In this document: one piece after another, positions 6,997 through 12,966 of the stretch
How positions within the stretch are numbered: the stretch's first letter is position 1
Layout of the letters: every line of letters starts with the position of its first letter
Source: Bacillota bacterium
GTDB taxonomy: Bacteria; Bacillota; Clostridia; Christensenellales; Aristaeellaceae
Direction: 5' to 3'
Length of the DNA: 15,671 nucleotides
Assembly (NCBI GenBank): GCA_023392515.1
Contig: JAEVYX010000074.1
Span: 1-15,671 of the forward strand
Made by a program: the position numbers and the translations under genes
Notes under the pieces: generated by a model
What the model was told of the DNA's origin: nothing
Seen by the model: the letters and a program-made list of their open reading frames with translations, nothing else
Database searches by the model: none

Positions 6997-8133
6997 TTAG
7001 CAGGCATCTCTATGCGCCATTTTTTCCAGATACATATTGTGATCAACTATTTTGTATATAGCGGAAATGTCCTCTCCCATGGATTTGTGATACACGGCAT
7101 AGCCTATACTGCAATTTATACGATAAGGTTTTCGTAATTGCTTTTCAGTTGCCAGAAACTGGTCGCGAATCCTTTGAATCGCCTTCTCGGCGGCTTCTGC
7201 ATTGCCGCTGTTCATAACGATGCAGAATTCATCCCCTCCATACCGTGCAACGTAATCCTCATTATGGACGGCTTTGCGCAGCAGAGCAACGGTTTGGATC
7301 AAGGCCATATCGCCTTCATAATGTCCATAACAGTCATTGATGGATTTAAAGTTGTCCAAATCAAGCAGAATAATGGCAAAACCGGCGTGCTTGCTATTCT
7401 TCTTGCTCATCATGCTTTTCACATAACGGTCAAGGGCTAGCCTGTTGAACGCTCCTGTTAGGTAGTCTTTATCGATATGCCTACTTTGTATTGTTGAATA
7501 GACTACCTGTGCGGCAAAGGTAATGCCGCACAGGGCAAAGGGCAAACCAAATATGACTGACTGCAATGCCCACCCGATTAATGGCGCTGCAAGAAAAAAG
7601 ACCAATACGTAATATTCCTGACGTATCATTTTCTTTTTTTGCGATATCAGAAACCCTTCAACCATGCCCATCATCACCAGCTGAAGGATCATTGGTACCA
7701 AAAACAAAGGACCCCGATGGTAAATCAAACGATCATCAAAGTAAAAAATTTGTCCATTGAAAACTGTAGATACGATGATCAATGAACAAATCACTGCTAG
7801 CGCCACCAAAATTTTTGTTAACACTTGCTTTACTTTAATTGACAAATCGGGTATCTGTTCGCAAATAAACAAAAAGAAAATAGGAATCAAGGATGTGCTG
7901 AGTATCATTTCCAGGTAATTACCCGAAGCGGATAAAACAAAAACCCAGGAGGGTTTCGTTGGCAATGAACTGAGAATGTTGGCAATAAAAGCAGAAATCC
8001 CGATGACCAGCATCCATTTAAAAAAATGCTCCTGCCCAGGATGTGAATCCCGCCGCTTGGATTCGAGAGCCAATAAAAAGCATAGCTGCAGTATACTATA
8101 AATACAGATCAGCAGATAGGATGGTGTGATCAT
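6997..8133 (-). CDS. Membrane-bound diguanylate cyclase (GGDEF domain)
   Basis: This 378-residue protein makes cyclic di-GMP from two GTP. Residues 1-215 contain about seven or eight hydrophobic helices (starting MITPSYLLICIYSILQLC) and probably sense a membrane or external cue. Residues about 222-378 are a GGDEF domain with DxLTGAFNR, LLDLDNFKSIND, the intact catalytic GGDEF at 299-303, and an ending (DHNMYLEK) like the family's ADxxMYxxK. The usual inhibitory RxxD site five residues before GGDEF reads HNED, so product inhibition may be lost. The ATG at 8133 is chosen because TGGAGG lies 7 bases upstream of it. A TTG at 8157 is in frame but would include that ribosome site in the coding part. 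An extended -10 promoter lies upstream. No EAL or HD-GYP partner is in the window. Confidence 0.9.
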   Translation of the reverse strand: MITPSYLLICIYSILQLCFLLALESKRRDSHPGQEHFFKWMLVIGISAFIANILSSLPTKPSWVFVLSASGNYLEMILSTSLIPIFFLFICEQIPDLSIKVKQVLTKILVALAVICSLIIVSTVFNGQIFYFDDRLIYHRGPLFLVPMILQLVMMGMVEGFLISQKKKMIRQEYYVLVFFLAAPLIGWALQSVIFGLPFALCGITFAAQVVYSTIQSRHIDKDYLTGAFNRLALDRYVKSMMSKKNSKHAGFAIILLDLDNFKSINDCYGHYEGDMALIQTVALLRKAVHNEDYVARYGGDEFCIVMNSGNAEAAEKAIQRIRDQFLATEKQLRKPYRINCSIGYAVYHKSMGEDISAIYKIVDHNMYLEKMAHRDAC

Positions 8134-8174
8134 TTGTTGCCTCCAAAGCCGTTGCAATCAAGCTCTCAACTCAA

Positions 8175-8203
8175 ATTATACCACATTTTAACTTAATCTG
8201 GAA
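8175..8203 (-). promoter_or_regulatory. Extended -10 promoter of the GGDEF gene
   Basis: On the minus strand, TATAAT (8180-8175) is preceded by TGG, a TGn extended -10 element. A weak -35, TTCCAG (8203-8198), sits 17 bases further upstream. The expected transcript start is near 8168, giving a short leader before the ATG at 8133. Confidence 0.6.
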
Positions 8204-8224
8204 AGGCGTATCAACTTGACAAAT

Positions 8225-8240
8225 TCACATGGTTTTGTGA
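8225..8240. promoter_or_regulatory. TCACA-N6-TGTGA inverted repeat between divergent genes
   Basis: TCACA (8225-8229) and TGTGA (8236-8240) are perfect complements with a six-base spacer. They lie between the GGDEF gene and the AraC gene, next to TTGACA at 8216-8221. The arms are in the opposite order to a CRP site (TGTGA-N6-TCACA). A second repeat, GCGAA-cga-TTCGC, is at 8274-8286. Either could be an operator; this is inferred from position only. Confidence 0.3.
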
Positions 8241-8303
8241 GAATGAAAATCTGCGCAAAGGCCGCAGGTGCTTGCGAACGATTCGCGGATCAAGTACCAA
8301 AGA

Positions 8304-8333
8304 TTGACAAATCAAGCCCTTGTTTTGTACAAT
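8304..8333 (+). promoter_or_regulatory. Sigma-A-type promoter of the AraC regulator gene
   Basis: TTGACA (8304-8309) is a perfect -35. TACAAT (8328-8333) matches the -10 at five of six positions, and the spacer is 18 bases. The transcript should start near 8340. The in-frame ATG at 8332 overlaps the -10 and cannot then be the start, which points to the GTG at 8359. Confidence 0.7.
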
Positions 8334-8358
8334 GCAAGTACAGGGGCGGGTGGTAAAA

Positions 8359-9300
8359 GTGAAAAAGGTAAAGCGCGAGACTATTGAATATCGGTATTAC
8401 GAAACGTCTTCGGACATTCCCGTGCTGGCGCTGCTTGGGGAGGGCTGGATACGACCTTATGGCGAGCAGGGGCTTGACGCGCTTCATTTTCACAACCATA
8501 TGGAAATCGGCTTTTGCTATGAGGGGCAGGGTGCGCTGGTTATTGACGAAGAGACAAAACGATACCAGCCTGGCACGTACTCCATCATACCCCATTATGT
8601 ATGCCATACAACCGTAAGTGATGGCGGCATGCTATGCCGCTGCGAGTATCTTTTTATAGACGTGGAATCATTTTTGGAAAGCGTATATCCCAATGACAAG
8701 CGCTTTGCCGAGCGGCTGGCAAGGCTTGTAAACCAGCACCCCCTTGTAGGCGGCTCCCAGGATAACCCCAAGCTTTCCCAACTGATACTGGCGCTGATTG
8801 ATGAGCTGCGCCAAAAGCGCCCCTTTTACCTGGTAAGTGCAAGGGGGCTTTTGCTCACGCTGCTCATTGAGTTGGCGCGTGCCGCCGAGGAGGATGAGGA
8901 AAGGCTGCCCGATCTGAACACGGAGCGCAACCTGACCATTTTGGATGCCCTCCATTATGTCAACAACCGCTACCATGAAGACCTGAAGATCAAGGAACTG
9001 GCGGAGGCCTGCCACATGAGCGAGACCCATTTCCGCCGCGTTTTTCGGGAAATCATGTCCATCGGGCCGCTGGAATACATCAATATCGTACGGGTGGAAA
9101 TGGCTTGCAACATGCTCCGTACTACAGATTACAGCATGGAAACCATTGCCCGCCGGGCAGGATATCCCACCATGACCACCTTTGACCGCAACTTCCGCCG
9201 TGTGACGGGCTACACCCCGCTGCAATGGAAGAAAAATCCCGGCAATTATGAGCAAAAGCTACGTAATTATCGAATTGCGGCTTTTCAGGGCTGGCGCTAG
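8359..9300 (+). CDS. AraC-family transcriptional regulator of the sugar-use locus
   Basis: This 313-residue protein starts at a GTG preceded by GGGCGGGTGG with a 5-base gap. ATG 8332 and TTG 8320 are in frame but lie in the promoter. Residues about 30-120 form a cupin sensor fold (LHFHNHMEIGFCYEG, then YQPGTYSIIPHYVCHT) that in this family binds a sugar or related ligand. Residues about 200-300 hold the two helix-turn-helix motifs of AraC/XylS proteins: IKELAEACHMSETHFRRVF, then SMETIARRAGYPTMTTFDRNF, and the usual end GYTPLQWKK. The gene lies upstream of the sugar-binding protein and permease genes on the same strand, with 409 bases between, so it probably activates them in response to the imported sugar. 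Confidence 0.9.
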   Translation: MKKVKRETIEYRYYETSSDIPVLALLGEGWIRPYGEQGLDALHFHNHMEIGFCYEGQGALVIDEETKRYQPGTYSIIPHYVCHTTVSDGGMLCRCEYLFIDVESFLESVYPNDKRFAERLARLVNQHPLVGGSQDNPKLSQLILALIDELRQKRPFYLVSARGLLLTLLIELARAAEEDEERLPDLNTERNLTILDALHYVNNRYHEDLKIKELAEACHMSETHFRRVFREIMSIGPLEYINIVRVEMACNMLRTTDYSMETIARRAGYPTMTTFDRNFRRVTGYTPLQWKKNPGNYEQKLRNYRIAAFQGWR

Positions 9301-9709
9301 GAGCATTTTCAAAAAACATAATTGAGGAAAATAAACGCTTCCCTTATGCTGTAAAGCCTTACCGCATACCATACCCTTTGCTGATAAATTGCGGCCTTTT
9401 TTGATTTACTGACCTATAGCCATGGACAGTACCAAATTAGCTAATTTTTTTGTCGAATATACCGGAAATTGCTGGTTTTGTTTGTATGTGGTCAAATAAT
9501 ATCCAATTTTTCCATTCCAATGGTTGCTTTTGCATATTTTGTGGTTGAAAATAATGCCTAACCCTTGCAAGAATATGGTAATATTCAATTAGATAGAGAC
9601 GGTAATGTTGTGTGAAATGACGGGGCAACTTTGCTTTGCACTGTCCTGTTTGCTGCACGCATAATCCGTCTTGAGATTGGAACAAGAAAGAAACAGGAGG
9701 TATCACATT
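9301..9709 (+). promoter_or_regulatory. AT-rich leader region of the sugar ABC operon
   Basis: This 409-base gap is markedly richer in A and T than the genes on either side. No clear terminator for the AraC gene and no consensus sigma-A promoter was found. It contains a perfect 14-base palindrome at 9434-9447, followed by more T, and a perfect inverted repeat GAATAT-GGTA-ATATTC at 9571-9586. It ends in the ribosome site AGGAGG (9695-9700). The AraC protein's binding sites would be expected here. No gene was seen. Confidence 0.5.
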
Positions 9710-10987
9710 ATGAAAAAGCTGGTTGTCGTACTGCTGGTGCTTGTCATGGGATTGTCATTGATTTCCGCATCTGCCTTTGCCGAGGATAGCAGCCACAAGC
9801 TGACTGTCTGGTGCTGGGATCCCGCATTCAACCTCTATGCGATGGAGGTAGCCGCCAAGTACTACAAGGAGATTGACCCCGCTTTCGAGCTGGAAATTAT
9901 CGAAACCCCCTGGAACGACTTGCAACCCAAGTTGACCACCGCCGGTATGGCGGGAGACTACAGCACCCTGCCTGACATTTTCCTCTGCCAGGACAACGCC
10001 TTCCAAAAGAACGTGCTGGCCTTCCCGGACATGTTCTTGGATCTGACCGCCAGCGGCGTGGATTACTCGCAGTTTGGCGCTGCCAAGACCGCCTACTCCG
10101 TGGTGGATGGCAAAAACTATGGCGTACCCTTTGACAACGGCGCGGTCATTCAGGCTGTGCGCACGGACGTCCTTGCAGAAGCAGGCTACACCGTAGCCGA
10201 CCTGACGGATATCGACTGGAACCGCTACATCGAGATTGGCGTGGATGTGCTGGCCAAGACCGGAAAGCCCATGCTCAGCGGCACTGCAGGCGAGCCTGAT
10301 ATGGTGATGATAATGCTCCAGAGTGCTGGCGCCAGCCTTTTTGACGCGGAAGGCAAGCCCGTCATTGCCGGCAATGACGTGGTCAAGAAGGTTATGGAAG
10401 TGTATACCACGCTTGTAACCAAGGGCATCTTGGTGGAAGCGACCGGCTGGGATGGCTACATCAGCACGCTGGTAAACGGTAATGTAGCCAGCACCATCAA
10501 CGGCTGCTGGATCATGGCTTCCATTCAAACTGCCAAGGACCAGAGCGGCAAGTGGGCTATTACCAACATGCCCAAGCTTCCCGAGGTGGAAGGCGCCACC
10601 AACTACTCCAACAACGGCGGTTCTTCCTGGGCTGTGAGCAGCAACTGCAAGAACACCGCGCTAGCCTTTGATTTCCTCTCCAAGACTTTTGCCGGCAGCG
10701 TTGCCATGTATGAGGAGATCCTTCCCTCCAGCGGCGCGCTGGCCACCTACCTGCCTGCCGGCCAGAGCGAAGTGTACGCCAAGCCGCAGGAGTTCTTCGG
10801 CGGCGATTCAGTCTTTGCGAAAATTACCGATTTTGCAGGCAAAATTCCCAGCAACTACACCGGCGCTTATTACTATGAGGCCCGCAACGCCATCAGCGTA
10901 GCAATGACGGCCATCATCGGCGGCGGGGATGTGGATGCCGCGCTGGCCGAGGCGCAAAGTACTGTGGAATTTGCCCAAGGTGTGTGA
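9710..10987 (+). CDS. Extracellular sugar-binding protein of an ABC transporter (CUT1 type)
   Basis: This 425-residue protein starts at the ATG 9 bases after AGGAGG. The frame is open upstream to 9671 but without a ribosome site. The signal peptide (MKKLVVVLLVLVMGLSLISA then SAFA-ED) has no lipobox cysteine, so it appears to be cut by type I peptidase and not lipid-anchored. The mature part begins KLTVWCWDPAFN and follows the family 1 solute-binding fold: YYKEIDPAFELEIIETPW, VDGKNYGVPFDNG, and a late helix AFDFLSKTFAG. Such proteins bind mono- or oligosaccharides and deliver them to the permease pair encoded next. The ligand cannot be told from sequence; the GH2 enzyme downstream suggests an oligosaccharide with beta linkages. 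Confidence 0.92.
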   Translation: MKKLVVVLLVLVMGLSLISASAFAEDSSHKLTVWCWDPAFNLYAMEVAAKYYKEIDPAFELEIIETPWNDLQPKLTTAGMAGDYSTLPDIFLCQDNAFQKNVLAFPDMFLDLTASGVDYSQFGAAKTAYSVVDGKNYGVPFDNGAVIQAVRTDVLAEAGYTVADLTDIDWNRYIEIGVDVLAKTGKPMLSGTAGEPDMVMIMLQSAGASLFDAEGKPVIAGNDVVKKVMEVYTTLVTKGILVEATGWDGYISTLVNGNVASTINGCWIMASIQTAKDQSGKWAITNMPKLPEVEGATNYSNNGGSSWAVSSNCKNTALAFDFLSKTFAGSVAMYEEILPSSGALATYLPAGQSEVYAKPQEFFGGDSVFAKITDFAGKIPSNYTGAYYYEARNAISVAMTAIIGGGDVDAALAEAQSTVEFAQGV

Positions 10988-11003
10988 TCCCATCTCATCG
11001 ACT

Positions 11004-11048
11004 CTGCCTAGGCAGCGGCGGGGGAGCGTCCCAGCGGCGTTCCTCCGC
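11004..11048 (+). promoter_or_regulatory. Palindrome plus long stem-loop between binding-protein and permease genes
   Basis: The perfect palindrome CTGCCTAGGCAG (11004-11015) is followed by an 11-pair hairpin: 11018-11028 pairs with 11038-11048 around a 9-base loop, with two G-U pairs. No T-run follows, so it is not a typical terminator. Stem-loops at this place in sugar operons often stabilise the binding-protein part of the transcript or cut down read-through, giving more binding protein than permease. That role is inferred. Confidence 0.55.
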
Positions 11049-11111
11049 TTTCCCATCCTGCGTACGGTGGGGCGGGGGCTATATCCATACAGTTAAAAGG
11101 GGGAGCGCGAC

Positions 11112-12029
11112 GTGAACCGAACAGAGCCAAGCACCCAAGCGCCTTTGTGGCGCAAACTGACATTACGCCAAAGGCAAAACATGATCGGCTGGGCGTTTCT
11201 CCTGCCTGCCGCGCTGATGATTATCCTGCTGTGCTTTTACCCGATGCTGCGCGCGCTGCTTTTATCCTTCCAATCAGGCCAGGGCGCGCGAATGAGCTAT
11301 GCAGGGCTTAAAAACTACGCATTCATGCTCAAGGACGGCACTTTCATGCAGGCACTCAAAAACAACTTCACCTATCTTTTGATTCAGGTGCCCATCATGC
11401 TGGTGCTGGCGCTCATCCTCGCCGCGCTTTTGAACAATAAGAACCTTCGCTTCCGGGGGCTGTACCGCACGGCCATCTTTTTGCCCTGCGCCACATCCCT
11501 GGTATCGGTATCGCTCATCTTCCGCTCGATGTTTGCGGTAGGCGGGTTTATAAACATTACACTCATGCGCCTGGGCGTAATCCAGACGGATATCAACTGG
11601 ATCAACGGCAGCGGTGAAACCGCCCGGGCGGTGATCATCCTTGCACTTATATGGCGCTGGACAGGCTACAACATGGTGTTTTACCTAAGCGGCCTTCAAA
11701 ATATAGACACCTGTCTGTATGAGGCGGCCACCATTGACGGGGCAAACGGTTTTCAACGCTTTCGCAAAATTACAGTCCCGCTGCTAAAGCCTACCATACT
11801 GCTGACCGCCATCCTTTCCACCAACGGCACGCTTCAGTTGTTTGACGAATCCTTTAACCTCACGCGGGGCGGACCGAGCAACCTCTCCATTACCATGAGC
11901 CACTACATTTACCGCACCTCCTTTGAAAACGTGCCCAAATTTGGCTATGCCGCCGCCATGAGCTATGTGGTGTTTATCCTCGTCGCCATACTGGCGCTGG
12001 TGCAGATGAAAGTGGGTGACAAGCGATGA
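11112..12029 (+). CDS. Sugar ABC transporter permease, MalF/UgpA type
   Basis: This 305-residue inner subunit starts with GTG, 8 bases after AAGGGGGAG. It has about six membrane helices; the first is near residues 28-48 (AFLLPAALMIILLCFYPMLR). The EAA loop that docks the ATPase begins at Glu204 (EAATIDGANGFQRFRKITVP). The short N terminus before helix 1 is usual for Gram-positive CUT1 permeases. It pairs with the next gene product to form the channel, and its stop overlaps that gene's ATG. No ATPase gene lies nearby. In Firmicutes, such operons often share an MsmK/UgpC-type ATPase encoded elsewhere. Confidence 0.94.
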   Translation: MNRTEPSTQAPLWRKLTLRQRQNMIGWAFLLPAALMIILLCFYPMLRALLLSFQSGQGARMSYAGLKNYAFMLKDGTFMQALKNNFTYLLIQVPIMLVLALILAALLNNKNLRFRGLYRTAIFLPCATSLVSVSLIFRSMFAVGGFINITLMRLGVIQTDINWINGSGETARAVIILALIWRWTGYNMVFYLSGLQNIDTCLYEAATIDGANGFQRFRKITVPLLKPTILLTAILSTNGTLQLFDESFNLTRGGPSNLSITMSHYIYRTSFENVPKFGYAAAMSYVVFILVAILALVQMKVGDKR

Positions 12030-12838
12030 AGCGCAGGCTTGTCTCCATATCGACCTACGTTTTTTTGACTGTGGTGGCGCTGCTTTCGGTGTTCCCGCTT
12101 CTTTGGATGACGGTATCGGCCACCAATACCAGCCAAACGGTGCTGAGCGGTACGCTGCTGCCCGGGTCGCACCTGATCGAGAATTATCAAAATCTCCTTG
12201 CCAACCAGCGCGTATGGAAGGCCATGAGCAACTCGCTGGTCTATTCTCTGAGCCAGACGCTGCTCTCGCTTGCCATCTGCTCACTGGCTGGGTATGGTTT
12301 TGAAATTTTTCATACGCGAAACAAGGACCGCCTTATGAGTGTCCTGCTTCTGGCGATGATGGTTCCCATGGCTGCGACAATGGTTCCCCTGTTTCAAATG
12401 GTAAGCAGTGCGGGCTTATTGAACACCGCCGTGGGATTTGTCCTGCCCTCCATATCCACCCCGTTTTTGATTATGATGTTCCGCCAGAGCGCCCGCGCCT
12501 TTCCCAGCGATATTATCGAGGCGGCCCGCATCGACGGGCTAAACGAGGTGCAGATTTTCCTTAGAATGTTCTTCCCTACAATGCGCTCCACCTACGCCGC
12601 CGCCATGACAATTACTTTCATGAACGCGTGGAATAATTACCTTTGGCCAAAGGTGATCATGCAAACCAACGAATCCATGACCATGCCCATGCTCACAGCG
12701 AACCTTATGTCGGGCTATGTGACCGATTACGGGATGCTTATGCTGGCGGTGCTGCTTAGTACACTGCCGACGGTGATCATCTTTTTCCTATTGCAAAAGA
12801 GCTTCACAGAGGGCATCGCGGGCGCTGTCAAGGGCTGA
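12026..12838 (+). CDS. Sugar ABC transporter permease, MalG/UgpE type
   Basis: This 270-residue subunit has about six membrane helices, the first near residues 10-32. The ATPase-docking EAA loop begins at Glu165 (EAARIDGLNEVQIFLRMFFP), and the end SFTEGIAGAVKG is typical of MalG-type permeases. Its ATG lies within the previous gene's end as ATGA, which points to coupled translation. Together with the upstream permease it forms the membrane channel for the sugar delivered by the binding protein. Confidence 0.95.
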   Translation: MKRRLVSISTYVFLTVVALLSVFPLLWMTVSATNTSQTVLSGTLLPGSHLIENYQNLLANQRVWKAMSNSLVYSLSQTLLSLAICSLAGYGFEIFHTRNKDRLMSVLLLAMMVPMAATMVPLFQMVSSAGLLNTAVGFVLPSISTPFLIMMFRQSARAFPSDIIEAARIDGLNEVQIFLRMFFPTMRSTYAAAMTITFMNAWNNYLWPKVIMQTNESMTMPMLTANLMSGYVTDYGMLMLAVLLSTLPTVIIFFLLQKSFTEGIAGAVKG

Positions 12839-12909
12839 TGTATTAGCCCTTCGCTTATCACAAAGATGCTGTGCACTAGCCGCCGCGAAACACCACCCCA
12901 AACCATACG

Positions 12910-12952
12910 GAACCAAGGCGTGTTACCCTCTTTTCGCCTTGGTTCTTCTTTT
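12910..12952 (+). terminator. Strong intrinsic terminator directly in front of the GH2 ribosome binding site
   Basis: GAACCAAGGCG (12910-12920) and CGCCTTGGTTC (12935-12945) form a perfect 11-pair stem with a 14-base loop, followed by TTCTTTT (12946-12952). The GH2 Shine-Dalgarno AAAGGAG (12954-12960) begins one base later. There is no room for a promoter between the terminator and the gene, so GH2 expression needs read-through or a conditional structure. It ends most permease transcripts. Confidence 0.8.
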
Positions 12953-12966
12953 AAAAGGAGAACACC

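Noticed and set aside
9671..9709. Upstream extension of the sugar-binding protein frame
   Set aside because: It includes the AGGAGG ribosome site and would place charged residues before the signal peptide.
9755..10528. 257-codon open frame on the minus strand
   Set aside because: It is opposite the sugar-binding protein gene and has no own ribosome site or recognisable domain.
11112..12838. Missing ATPase gene as a sign of a broken transporter
   Set aside because: CUT1 operons in Firmicutes commonly lack the ATPase gene and share one encoded elsewhere; both permeases look intact.
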